From Dermanyssus gallinae (taxonomy: Eukaryota > Arthropoda > Arachnida > Mesostigmata > Dermanyssidae): a stretch of DNA of 64,000 bases. The stretch spans positions 186,001-250,000 of the forward strand of contig QVRM01002399.1 of assembly GCA_003439945.1 (NCBI GenBank), read 5' to 3'. Below, piece after piece: positions 46,108-58,020 of the stretch. The position numbers and the translations under genes are program-made. Each line of letters starts with the position of its first letter. The stretch's first letter is position 1. The notes beneath the pieces were generated by a model that saw nothing but the letters and a program-made list of their open reading frames with translations, made no database searches and was not told the origin of the DNA.

Positions 46108-48158
46108 AAATTTACCAGTTAAGGTATTTCTGGATAAGGCGGTTGTTGAATGACGTTGTCCATGAGCCCGAAGTACTAGTTTGGTAATCTTAATGATGGG
46201 ATTAAGTGTTGATTTTCCAAACGAGCCCGGTGAGTCCGAAAACGACTTATTTTTTGTCCTTGTCGCTATTATTGTTGCCGCAGTCAATTTAAAATGGCGA
46301 TGATGCACACTCGCGTTTGCTAGTTTTGATTCGATGCAATTATACGTGCGCCAGATGTCTACTAGCAGCAGAAGCTTGGAGACGAGTAAAGCAAAAGGCG
46401 AAAGCGAGGGACCTGGGATCCCAGAGGCGTAGAGCTGATACGGGTCGGGTAAAATATCCGTCGTCTTTCCTCGCCTAACCATATAGGTAATTCCCCCACA
46501 CAAACAGAGTATGTCGAACATATATAAGTTTGCAGTCGATTTAAAATAACTCAATTTTACCATATTTTTCCTAACAAAAATATCATCTTAGTGAATTGTT
46601 CTGTTTGCGCCTTTGTAACCTTGATATTTTGGCTGTACATGATCAAATATGTGTTCGATGATAAACCTAAACAAATAAAACGCAATCCAAATACTATACC
46701 TAAAGAATATAATTTAAAATTCCTACGTCAGACGGCAAAGCGCAATGTTAGCTCTCTCTTTCATTCTCTCTCTATATATATACATACACGTGTGGACTTG
46801 GGAAGTTGAAATTTCCCGCGTGATGAAGGGTGGTGTAACTTTGATGTGAATTTTTGTTCAGCTTCCAGCGAGGATTATATGTACAAGTTTCGACGAGCTT
46901 CGATCGATCATTAAGTATGAAGCCATATTACTGCGTGCGAGTGTGTAAGGATGATACTCAATATTTTGAATTGCACATTTCAATCGGTACGATGAGCCCT
47001 GTGACGGGCGTCCCAAAATAGCAACGGACCATTGACAAACACTCAAACGTAACATTTGTGTGTAAATATGCATCACTAGAGGAGACTTTAAGCTTAGATG
47101 CAAAGTCTTTCCCATCCCGTGCGACCATTTCAGACTTACCAAAAAATCTGCTCGGTGGGCACTTTGTGATTTGTCACGCGACGAAGAAGAAGCCTGGATC
47201 TATCTGGTTCGACACGTTGGAACACTTCCACTCACAACCGTGAAGCGACGACGGCATTTTCTCTCCAGGCCTAAAATTGTGACGATAGCCAAACTGGAGG
47301 AAAGTGGTAAGGTGACGAACGATTGCTTTATATGTTTGAATGGTTCTCCCACCGCAACAACGCGCCAGCTCACCGGGCTGAAAACACTTAATTATTTTCG
47401 CCTCTTCTGGTCTGTCTGATGAACCACTCAGCTTATCACGCAAATTCGTGCTTGAAGCCATCAAGGTGCAGCTAGTTGGCATCGCAAAGCACGTTGTAAA
47501 ATGTACTTTATTAAATGGATGTACCATCCCAACTTTGCCTATATATATATATATATATATATATACTTCTAGAATTATCGTAGCTAGATATACAATAAAT
47601 CAATACGGAAAACCTGCATCGTCATACATTATCAATGTTTGCACGATATAACCAAGCTGACCGTATCTACTTGTTAATTATTAGTAGATAGTGTTATCTT
47701 TGAACCACACTGCAGGAATTATTCAAAGGATCTCGCTACTGCTACGGCCGCGGACGTTGTTGTTGCTCAGCACTTCCCGAGGTGGCGGGCGGGCGGGCAC
47801 TTACGCCTTAATAGATGAGATTCGTTGTGCGATTGCACATTCACCAAGCATTGAAGCCAAGTCGTTGAAGTGTTGCGGAACATGGTGAACTGCTGAACTA
47901 CTGATTTTTTTTAGCAACACGTTCACACCTCTTGACACCTATACTGTGGTCAATGACCCAGTTCTACTGTTTGCAACCATATGTCAACCGCAGCCAGGAG
48001 CGTGAGAGCTTCCATGTAGGTTTCACCGGCTATTGCACAGATACTTCTGTAGGGGAGCTGCACTACTGAAGGGAGAAGGAAAAGAAGCCGAGTTAATGTC
48101 TATATGATTACCAATCAATTGATATATTGCACTCAAACTAAGAGTGTAGGACAACCTG

Positions 48159-48160
<2 letters not shown>
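45490..48160. other. Unassigned sequence with (TA)n tracts
   Basis: TA tracts lie at 46054-46103 and 47540-47565. Reverse-strand open frames at 47527-47174 (117 codons) and 47142-46858 follow one another, but I recognise no domain. No gene can be supported. Confidence 0.4.
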
Positions 48161-48212
<52 letters not shown>

Positions 48213-48225
48213 TATATATATATAT
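48160..48225. repeat. (TA)n microsatellite at LINE-A 3' end
   Basis: An interrupted TA tract of about 66 bp directly follows, in reverse orientation, the 3' end of a LINE-A fragment, as if it grew from its tail. Confidence 0.9.
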
Positions 48226-48237
48226 GTATGATTGATT

Positions 48238-48430
48238 TTAGTTACCTGACATCCCACCGGAAGAGAACATACAGTGCCTTCTTTGAAACGCCTGCCATCG
48301 AACCGAGGGGATGATACGAGTGCCCTGAGAGTAAGCCCCATGAGTTTTGCTTCGGGAGCACACAAGATGATAAAATCCGTGGACAATGTACCTGGGATAG
48401 TCGCGGCGGCCATCGTGAGGGCCCGACAGG
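48238..48430 (-). mobile_element. LINE-A 3' end
   Basis: The reverse-strand reading gives YPRYIVHGFYHLVCSR, then a shifted block with AFQRRHCMFSSGGMSG equivalent to ALQRRFLHFFSWWNG in the copy at 40.1 kb. The Cys/His cluster between them is lost. 5'-truncated and decayed. Confidence 0.55.
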
Positions 48431-50510
48431 ACATATACGAACACGTACCAATCCAATGGGCTCATCGTATGCTAGGTCTCCGAGGTTTCCCATTATCGAT
48501 GAACGCAACGATATACTGAGGGACGCATATATTAACTGGACGTGCAGCACGCACTAACAAACAGAGGCGCGTTGGTGGTTACAGCAAAGCCTTAACGAGA
48601 CCAGCATCATCATCATTTTCGTCATGTATATTACGGTCGGGCCAAATGACAACAATGCCGGTTTATATGAGTTTGGTTCCTCATAAAGCACAAACTCAGA
48701 CTGAATGATTTTTTTGAGGGGGTTAGGGCTTAAAATACATTTACGTACGACTGAGCAAAAGCATACAGGAATTGACCTGCCCCCAGAACATGCTCACACT
48801 TAGACAGTGTGGGACTCAGCCACCAAACAGCAAGTCTTACCGGTAAGCTTTAACGCTTGGCAAGAGTCAAGCCGTAGGCTTAAGGCAATATCCACCAAAA
48901 CCCTACATAAATGCACGACAGTGCCTACATATATGTATTCCCCTTAAGATGACTCTCCGGCCTGCGGATTTATTGACAGAGAAGAGGAACTACACACAGG
49001 ACTAAATGACTATGATATAAGTTGTGTCCCATACTCGTAAGTGCTGCTGCCACTTTAGAGACTATAACTATAAGATGAGTATTAGCCTCTCACACATACA
49101 AAACGACACTACTTACTTTAAGTATACGCTTGAAGAACTATGAACTTTGCTGCAGCTGCCTCTGGCACTTGTACCTATAAACGTTAACACACAAGATTCA
49201 TCACGGTAGAATCGGTAAACGTCGAAGTGTCTATCTAGCCTGTGGTCGGCTCACAGGAGTGTTTAGCAAAACAGATCTCGAGCTTCGGTTCCTGCAAAAT
49301 GCCATGGAACTTCCACCAACAGTTTATTTTAGGCCACTTGCACCACCCTCAAGATGAAAATGGGAAGGTAGTCCCAACGAGTTGAAGATGGTGTGTTGTT
49401 CGAAATGAGAATTGAAGAAAGAAGACGCGTATCTCCAACAGTGTCACGAGAGCAACAGTACTTGGCTAGGTTTTTAGCACATTGTAGGCTTGTATGTGTG
49501 TGTGATGTTCAGTATTCGGATATGCTCATGATTTGTTCGCATCGCGGTAGACGTTTAAATTGCGGGCATCCTTGAGAAAAAGAAAACGCTAAGTATAAAT
49601 GGTTGTCTTCGGCTCAGCTGAGTGTCGGTAAGTAGCCGGCGTTGTAACGTACTGCGCTTGGAGAGAATTGTTAAACTATAGGCGTTGGCGATGTAATTCA
49701 CTACTATAACTTAACTTTATAGTACATTACGAGTAACGGCCGTGACCCAACAACAAGTTTCGTTTTGTTGGACATCGATTAGCGTAACTTCTTTGACGAG
49801 GATTGAAAACGATTATCGATCGCAGCTCTGAGTCGTAAGCAATGAGTCGTTGATTCACTCTTGAAAGTTGGACACTCGCCAACATGTTGCAGTCTAGCAC
49901 TACGTTGGTTTACGAGAGGTACAGCACGCATACATTTTGTAGCGCGCAATCAACTACTTCACGCGACAGGAGTCAATCCGTACAAAGTAGCCTAGGGTAT
50001 CAGCTAGATTGCTACGTATATTATAACCTGTTACTTTCATCAATTACTGTCCGACGACAAATGCTGAGAAATAAAGCAGCAATGTTGCGATCATCGTCTA
50101 AAGAAATGACCGAGAAATTTCTACCTCCTATAAACAGGAATTCATGAAATGTCGTTCTCGGTACACATCAACAGCAACGAACAACAAATAGCGACAATAA
50201 TGGCAACGGCAAGAACGCAACCCTTCTGAGAATGTACCGCTCTGGTTACCTGCCATAGTGCCGCCTTCATCAGCCTGTCTGCACAGCTTCCACCAGAAAG
50301 ACTTTTTTGTGTAAAATTGTGATCGTTTCAACAGTTGCTGGTTGGTTCATTGAAATTGTCACTGCTCCAAGTGGCAAGGTTGATGTCAAAGACCGCGCTG
50401 AAACACGACGAGTGAACGAAACAGTGCTCCAGAAGCAGCCGTAATCGAGTCGTAAAAGTATTCCTCTCATCTCTCGCTGTTTTTCATAACGCTCATGTAG
50501 CTGTGGCTTT
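48430..50510. other. Unassigned sequence
   Basis: Nothing recognised on either strand. Confidence 0.4.
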
Positions 50511-50519
50511 ATTACGGAA

Positions 50520-51500
50520 TAGTATTGTTGCTGCTGCTGCTGTTTCTGCTGCTGCTGCTGCCTTGTTCACAACAACGATGGTATGAAAACAACAGCGAAC
50601 GTTGTAAAAAGGGATGCTTTTTTTGTTTGTTATTTACTATTTTCGGCAAAAATCCAATACTTCGGCGATAATGAGCATGCGCGGACAGATAGAGAGAGAG
50701 GCAGGGAAGAGGGGAAGCATTTTCGTCCCTACGGCATAGGGCAATGTGATATTTGTATGTATGTGTGCATGTATGCGCCTGTGATGAAACCGAACCCGAA
50801 AAATGTGATACAAACGCTTCTGCTAAACGACCTGTTGACGTCTCGTTGTCAAAGCGTTTCGCTGGTTGCAATGAAGCTACCATCACTATAGCTACGACTC
50901 CGACTTCTTCTCTCACTATTACGACGTACAACACTGAGCGTTGTTGCTGCTGCTGCTGCCGCGCTACTGCGGCTGCCGGCACCGCCGTTGTTGGCCATCA
51001 CGAATCTCGTAAAAGTCAAGACTTATGAGCATCGACAAGCGGTCGCTTGGTCGTCCGAGCGCCCACCGTCCGAGTGCTCGGATACAGCTGCTCTGCTGCG
51101 TATTCTATTGCGCCCGATGTCCAACCATTATGCGTTCATCCGCGACGACGCGACCATCGCTCGCTAACGTTAGCGGAGCGTCTCGGCTGAACGGCAGGGA
51201 GCAAGCAAGCACATTCGCGTCCACCGACTCGCACTCGATAAGGCCACCCTGCATGGCGACATTGCAGCGATGAATGAATAAATGTGTACAACCTGCTAAT
51301 AGGATTTCGTTTCGTTGGGAAGGCAAGCGAGTGTATTTGCGGCTATTCAATCCCGTTGGAAACGTTTCGTATCAATCGAATGTATGTACCCCCATTTCGA
51401 CGCTGGAGAACAAACATCCTCGGCGGCGACTGCGATGGCGGTGGTAGCGGTAGCGGTAGCAGCAGCAGCAGCAGCGGCGGCAGTAGTCGTCAATGAATGG
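50520..51500. repeat. Triplet-repeat island 5
   Basis: CTG/TGC runs lie at 50527-50562 and 50942-50960, and GTA/GCA/GCG runs at 51433-51482. The DNA between them is GC-richer with short frames lacking motifs. Confidence 0.65.
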
Positions 51501-52912
51501 GCGCATTTTGTGTCGCCCCAACGAGAAGATCACAGCGACATGCTTAGAAACCATTTCGAGCCAATGTCGAGTAGTTGAACCGCTACAGCGCCACAGTGGC
51601 AACGCGCACGCGGCCGGCGACACACGTGAGCCACGGCCGTCGTACTGCTGTGCCGAAGCCAGTTATGGCGATGAAGCGCCGTTTAGAGTAGCGTTCCCAC
51701 AATAATGAAAATAACGCCAAATGACGACAAGGCATTCGTCGTCGTCGTCGTTCCCGCCCGACAAAATGGAACAGAGAAAGGTGGTCGGTGGCCAACGAAC
51801 GAAACGATGCAACTTAGCCACGCCGGAGGAACGACCGGTGGAGAGACCGGTGGTGACGACAGGGTCGTCACTCTGCCTGTTTACAAGCCATTTTACACAA
51901 TTTTTCATCTGTTGTATTTCGTTTACGGTAGCTGGCGTTGCTCCTGTCTATGGTCATCGACAATCGACATTACTGGATTGTGGAGACGCCGGTTAGCCGA
52001 GTATTGCCGCACCGAAGGTTTGACACCGTATATGTATTTGTGTCAAAATTTCCGTCGGTCTTGTTTGGTTGCTGTGTCACACCAACACTGTCAAGTCAAG
52101 CCTGCCCCCCCCGCCCCCCCCCCCCCGTAACATTGTCAATCGCTCCGAAATCATAGCTAGATATATTTTTACAAACAGTTAACTTACATTATTTTGTCGC
52201 TTAATATTTTGTTTTATTATATAAATAATAGATCATAATATAAAAAATATGCAATTTTATATATAAAATGCATGATGCATACCGGGCGACGTTGTTAAAG
52301 CCACGGTGGTTTCGGACTCACAGACCCACTAAACTATTAGTCCTCCTCGCCCCTTGTCGGGGGTGGTCCCAGTACTGTCTTGTACGAGATTACTTTACCT
52401 GCCGATATAGCATATCGTGCAAGGCTGGTTACACGACAATTTTGACATTTCTAGTCGAAACACCTCTGGCCACCAAACAGTCCAGATTCTTCCGGATTTT
52501 TTTGTGTGGGACGTGGCTTTAACAAGCTCCACACCCTAAAGCTTCACCACACACTGCGCACTGCCAATTTGTCAACATTTGACAAATTATCCCGAGACAC
52601 AGTGCCACGAACCTGCGTGCAGTTTCAGCTTCGGCTTCAACCGTTTAGTGAAGCAAGCAGCGCAAACATTAAATAAACAGCCGCGCATAAGTCTAAATCA
52701 TAACTTTAGGTGCTCTAAAAGCTTAATATGGCTATTTACTAGAGAAACAGTTTACCTGTACTTACCCTGTTTATACGCACTCCGTACCGCACTATATATA
52801 TATATATATATATATAATAATTGTGGTACAAAAGTGTGAATATTGTTTAATGTCTATCGAACTGCTATTTGATACACGGTCGACAAATTAACAACTAAGG
52901 GTTTGGTAGGCG

Positions 52913-52952
<40 letters not shown>

Positions 52953-53040
52953 CAGACGTACGTTGGTATATGCATTGGCATAAAAAAGCACGACAGAACA
53001 GTCTATTATTGGTAGACAGCCAGCGTATGTAGGTCATTTT
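51500..53040. other. Unassigned sequence with simple repeats
   Basis: It includes a CGT patch at 51738-51752, C8-G-C13 at 52105-52126, and (TA)n at 52793-52816 and 52915-52947. The open frame of 141 codons at 51705-52130 (+) has no known motif. Confidence 0.45.
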
Positions 53041-53650
53041 AAGTGCTCAGGGATAAACGTATAGCTAAGACGTTCGCTGACATAGTTTGTCTTGTTTACA
53101 CCCTTCACTTGACCCCTTTGCTGGCTGCGTGCTCAGTTGTGAGTGGATCCGGACCCTGGCAAAGAAGTCAATGGGGCCGCATCCAGCCGCAACTGCGGCC
53201 GGATCTTACAAGCATCTGCCGACAGCCTGACGATGAGGTCGAGACCGAACTACATGCTGTCCAGCCAGAGGTAATGACCCGTTGACTATTTCCGCTTCCT
53301 TAACGTTCACCCGCTCGTTCCCTAACCCAAACAGCTGCACTCTTGCCGACGCTTTCCTCGTTGACCATGGCTCCATCTCGGGCGAGCTCTATCCAGCTTA
53401 ACTGCAGTTCCGCACAGAGCTTTGCCCCCTTACCCACGAGGCAGAAATACTATGATTGGTTCGACACAGCAGACCCAGCAGGGCCAGGCGACGAGGAATG
53501 AGACTATTAGCTGCTGGAGACGGACATGAGTAAGCGAACATAAAGACCACAGTGTCGTCTGTAAGCCTTTCTCCTGACCATGAAATCACGCTTGAAAGCC
53601 TTAATGAGCGATAGTCGACAGACATGTTTAGGGTATCCGGCCATCGCGCT
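53040..53650 (+). pseudogene. Possible LINE pre-RT linker relic
   Basis: GC-richer than its flanks. The frame from 53370 reads MAPSRASSIQL and then PLPTRQKYYDWFDTADPA, close to the 'R--DWFD-ND-EI' block found between endonuclease and RT in several LINE families. The upstream part (53043-53285) is an open frame without a known motif, bounded by splice-site-like sequences. I favour a LINE relic but cannot exclude a host exon. Confidence 0.35.
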
Positions 53651-55380
53651 TGACCAGTGGCAGCTCGGAGCGAAAAAAAAAATTATTAGACCCCTTAAAA
53701 GCTTTAGCGCTTTCTGACTGATCTATTGTATCGAGTACGACAGTAGGCTAGTCTGCAAAATAAGCTAGACATACGGAATGCGCAAATAAACAATACATAT
53801 ACATTAAGCAAAGCATCAAACCCATACAGATAAAGGTCGCAAATAAGTGTTATTGCAGGCGTACGCAAAAGGACAACAACCCCAGTTAGTAAAATTCATG
53901 TACTAATCCTGCAGAGATATCTAATTGTCCCTCATTTAAATTGATTAAATAAGTAAGTGACTAAGTATTAGGAGATACTGTGTTTTTTACTATTCATTTC
54001 AAACGGAATAGATGGAATATGGTAGGCTGTACTTGTATTTGGTAGGTTGTACATCATCTGCACTCATTGGTTGGAATTAGGAATATCCTATGCTGGGCAC
54101 GTTGTCAATGTGCCCAGCATAGGATTGTCAGTGTCTCCCCACATATCTGATATAGGGTTAAATAATTTATATTTTATCTCCGTATATGGATAATACAAAT
54201 AACGGTTTGCACTACGGTCTAAACTTGATGTTCTCGTCAATGAGCTTATCCGGTGATACAAAGTATCACACTTAACTACAGTTAGTTTTAGATTCTCTGC
54301 GATATTACCGAATATAATGTTAAAACGTTGTTAAGTACACCACGATTAAGGACTGTAAGTTACTAAAAGCAACTATGTTAAGCCCTTTATATTTAGCTGT
54401 CATAATATATATATATATATATAGACTCGCTTTGCAAACATTTTTTACGGGAATATTACATAGCAGTTTTATTTATTCATATAACTTCACTATGTTAGCA
54501 CTTTGGAGTGGATAATTGTCTCCGCGCGAACGTGTGAGTCACGGGTTTCTTCCCCAGGGTTAGCCCAGTTTAATAAAAAAAAATATATATATATATATAT
54601 ATAATATATATATATATATAATATATATATAATATATATATATGTAATAAAAATATATATATATATATATAATATATATACTTTTATTAACCATAATTTG
54701 GTTTACACATATACATTATAAGCATCACATTTCCAGAGTTGAGACAACGGAATTACTCATTTGCAACGCTGAAGGTGATATAGATTACACGGGCGGCCAC
54801 AAAGTTTACATGTGCACTCATGAAACTTCTCGCGCACACAGATCTTTAAGTGGAAGCCGTGGATGGCAATTCTGGTGATTAGATGTCGGTTCTCATCACT
54901 GCAGCTTTTCTACAATTCCGACGTCCTTGCCTTTGTTTTATGGAACAGCGGGTCGATGTCGGCCATCTTACGTTCCAAGACGTGTTCTCTAAAAACAGTC
55001 ATCTTCGGTAGCTTGTACATCATCTGCAAGTCCTCAGCGAATAACAGCGACGCCAGTACACTAACTTATTCAGGCTAGTGCGATAGACGTTCACTGTTCT
55101 TTTAGAAAACCGGCTTTAGGTTGATCAACCGCTTTTTTCGGCCTCGAGAGATGAGGCCAAATCACCAGAGCACCGTAAAATATATGTATATATATATATA
55201 CACAGGTAATGACATCGTTTTGAGGACACATTTAAATGATATCTGTCACTGTATTGCGCAACACAAAAGGCAAAGTTTAGAACGTTGATTTTCATAAAAT
55301 GGAGAGCTCGTTATTGCAGTGAAATGCGAGGTTGACAAAAATACATTGCTATCGCTACAAGAGGTATCTACAAAAATAAG
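53650..55380. other. Unassigned AT-rich sequence with hairpin and (TA)n
   Basis: TA tracts lie at 54404-54422, 54580-54678 (interrupted) and 55186-55201, and a perfect hairpin at 54085-54125. No gene recognised. Confidence 0.5.
54085..54125. repeat. Perfect 16-bp inverted repeat, 9-base loop
   Basis: ATCCTATGCTGGGCAC at 54085-54100 and its exact reverse complement at 54110-54125. No T-run and no longer element ends were found around it. Confidence 0.9.
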
Positions 55381-55389
55381 CTCAGTAAA

Positions 55390-55800
55390 AGGCAATTTTT
55401 TGGATGTGCACCCCTCTATATCAGAAGCAGACATATTAGCTTCTCTCACATCTATAGTCCCGAAGCAGTTCGACTGAAAACAAAGAATCCAAAGACCAAT
55501 GTTGTGACGGCAACAGAGCATGTTAATCTGACCTTTGTGGGCAATAACTTTCTAGCAGAGGTTCGCCGCCTGGGACTTAAACAACACGGAGTCATGCTGC
55601 ACTGTAAGCCGATGCAATGCTTCAGATGTTTAGCTTGCATTATTTGGTCACAAATTGCAAGACTGAGATGCCGGAGGTGCGGGACACAAGAGCATTTAGG
55701 TAGAGACTGTAAAACGAAAGCCCGCTGCTGCTTGTGCAATGGTTGTCACGAAGCTCGTGCCCACATAGATTACACCGCATGCACGTGCTAAAGAAAACGT
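55390..55800 (+). pseudogene. LINE-A ORF1 relic with zinc knuckles
   Basis: VHPSISEADILASLTSI (about 55407-55458), then, after one frameshift near 55463, EAVRLKTKNP, VNLTFVGNNFLAEVRRLGL and a cysteine-rich end. CFRCLA is followed by a decayed first knuckle. CRRCGTQEHLGRDC (C-x2-C-x4-H-x4-C) is intact, and CCLCNGCHEA begins a third. This matches ORF1/gag-like proteins of LINEs, which coat the element RNA. The frame ends at about 55791. What follows to 56030 resembles the Lys/Leu-rich end of such an ORF1, not an endonuclease. Confidence 0.65.
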
Positions 55801-56029
55801 CACGAAACCTAGGCAGCAAACCAAAGGCTCCAAGTATTCCCACGACGACCCGGCGAAGAGATGGATACTTGGAAATCAAACTGCGTCGATGAAAAGACCA
55901 TCTGTGGCAAAACTAATGATGGTTTTGCAACGCAATCTATCATGGATAAGATTATCCCTTATATCGTAAAAGGCAATCACTAGTGCCATTGGTAAAAAAA
56001 TTTCGTCCTCCCTTGATGAGACAATAGCT

Positions 56030-56880
56030 GAGGTCACCAGTGTTCTTACAAACTCAGCTTCTAAATCGCCACTAAATATGAGGCGCTCTCCGTCCTGGTG
56101 CGATAGAAATTGCTTTGCGTCAAGGAAAGTTCAACTTAGAGCGCTCCAGCAATCGTTTTATGACCCAGCGGTTCACTCAATCACACGACAGTATTATCGA
56201 AAGCTTCAAGACTCCAAGAATTAATCATTTGCCGACCAACAGGAATGCTTCCTTATACTAAAAGCACAACGAGAATCTCATCTTATTACACAACAGTCTT
56301 GAGCTGCTCAATTCCATCTGGCAAACTTCTGGGTTTCTTTAAGCAGCTTTCACCCACGCAGTTACAATACCTGTCTAAAAAAAAGTCTAAATAAACCACC
56401 TACGGCCGCCCGCCCTCCCCGTGGCTCCCGGGAAACACACCCGCCAGGAGTTGTAGACTCGCTCCTCCCTGACTGTTTGACGAGATGCGACAGCAGTTCC
56501 CAGTCAGGTCGGGAGACGGGGACACGACTGGTTTTTAGTGGGTTGAGCCCCACTACTACCGGCCCACTCTTGCAGGGAACTTCCCCGCTGTGGTGACCGC
56601 GTGTGCAACCGCATTTTCCAGTTACGATACCTGTCGAGACTCCTATATACGAGCTCGAAGCCCCGAGAGATTGTTCTCTGAGGCTCTTGTTGAACAGCTC
56701 AGTCTAGACGAAGTCAATGTTACCCTCGCTCATATAAGAAACAGCAAAACATTCGTGCTAGATCTTGTGAGCAATGAACATCATCGGCGAAGACATCTTC
56801 TCGTGCCCATATACCAGTCTCTTTTCAACAAATGTCTCCCTGAGGGCGCTCTGCTAGCCAGGTAGTACGAATGAATGCCA
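56030..56880 (+). pseudogene. LINE-A pre-RT linker and RT fingers relic
   Basis: About 56090-56330 reads SPSWCDRNCFASRKVQLRAL, HSITRQYYRKL and FADQQECFLILKAQ, equal to the 'PWFDREC---R---ALR' linker before the RT. From 56590 the frame gives ALVEQLSLDEVNVTLAHIR, then VPIYQSLFNKCLPEGALLA ('L--LFN-CL--G--P--W'). A GPDGI-like block is reduced to VLDLVSNEHH. A Pro/Arg-rich, GC-richer patch at 56400-56540 may be an insertion. Several shifts and stops; inactive. Confidence 0.55.
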
Positions 56881-56989
56881 TCTCAAGGTAATCCCAAAAG
56901 AAAAAGGAAACCGTTGGGACACTTCCGCGTGGCAACCAAAATCAAAAAAGAGTTGTGTCTACAATCTACTCTCAAGCATACTAACATGA

Positions 56990-57410
56990 GGATTTCTTAA
57001 CAGCACAGACGTTTCCTTCCAGGTGAGCAGCATCGCTTCAGTACTTGGTGTGCCACTATCTCACCTACCTGTGAAGTACTTCTTAAGCAGATCACAATCT
57101 CACTAAACCCTACAAACTTCCTTGGTTCACGGTTTTGCTTTAAAATCTGCCTACGACATTGCACCCCGTGATATTGTCCTGAAGAACATGGGACAGGCTG
57201 CCGTTGGACTAGAAATGCTTACTCTACTTAGCGCACTTATGAGGTCTATACAGATTATCCTCGACGATAATGTGTGCAAGCATAACACGTGTGAGCAAAC
57301 GACTTGGTGTCCGCAAGGCGACAATCTCAGCTAGCTCATTGTTGTTCATAATATTACTCAGCAATTTGCCACGCGTCGAATTCGATTGAGGTTGAAGACT
57401 CCGCGAGTGC
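56990..57410 (+). pseudogene. LINE-A RT module, first copy
   Basis: After EQHRFSTWCATIS (the 'QFGFR-G-ST' block) comes FALKSAYDIAPRDIVLKNM at about 57125-57190, palm motif A with its Asp reduced to Ala (D-LKSAYD expected). Then GLEMLTLLSALMRSI and CPQGDNLS at about 57313-57335 (motif B), then, shifted, LLSNLP and RLRLKTPRVLVRA. It breaks off where the YADD box should follow, directly before a second copy of the same domain starts at 57411. Confidence 0.6.
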
Positions 57411-58020
57411 TTGTCAGAGCAGCAACGCGGTTTTAGGCAAAGGAGGTCGACCATGACGGCTTGCTCTGTTCTTTTTGATATAGCATTCCATTGGCCCGAG
57501 TTCAACGTAACATTCCTTTGCCGCTGCGTATATTTTAAGGCGGCTTTCGATACAGCGTCACGAATAATGATCCTAGAGAAATTTGCGTTTCAGCGGTAAT
57601 ACTAAAGTTATTACAAGCTGAGCTGCAGGGAAGGTCGGTGATCATCGACGACGGGATAATTAAACACACCCCAATCAATACGACTATAGGAGTTGCACAA
57701 GGCGATAATCTTAGCATCATAGTGTTCTTAATATTAGTAAGCGATGTGCCGGTGAAAATCTAGTGTCGACACTCGCAAGTTTGCACACTTGTGCACGCTG
57801 ATGGTCTTGTACTCTACTTGTACTCTCGGAGTCGATTTCAGCCGCAGCAATCGCTTGCAGCACTGCAAAAGTTTTTTGACCTTAACGCTCTAGTGATAAA
57901 TGTATCAAAAACTAAGGCGATGAAGTTTCGGCGCGGCGGTAGGCTCCCCGAAAAAGAGAGTAAAGGCTCGCAAGGGCATTCTGCCGTTCATCGGTTATTG
58001 CTCTTAATGTTTTTAATATA
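57411..58020 (+). pseudogene. LINE-A RT module, second copy
   Basis: It starts again at the beginning of the palm region with SEQQRGFRQRRSTM, VYFKAAFDTASRIMILEKF (motif A), LLQAELQGRSVIIDDGII and GVAQGDNLS (motif B). Then comes VHADGLVLYLYS at about 57791-57825, where the catalytic YADD is reduced to HADG, and then VINVSKTKAMKFRRGG. The order is complete, unlike in the first copy, but stops at about 57598 and 57761 and shifts break it. Confidence 0.65.

Noticed and set aside
47330..47400. Forward peptide NNAPAHRAENT resembling the 'DNAPAHRA' transposase motif
   Set aside because: The catalytic Asp is replaced, flanks show no other transposase block, no inverted termini were found and the frame is broken; likely chance.
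54580..54678. CRISPR-like or spaced repeat array in the interrupted TA region
   Set aside because: Units are irregular TA microsatellite with A-run interruptions, with no constant repeat and unique spacers.
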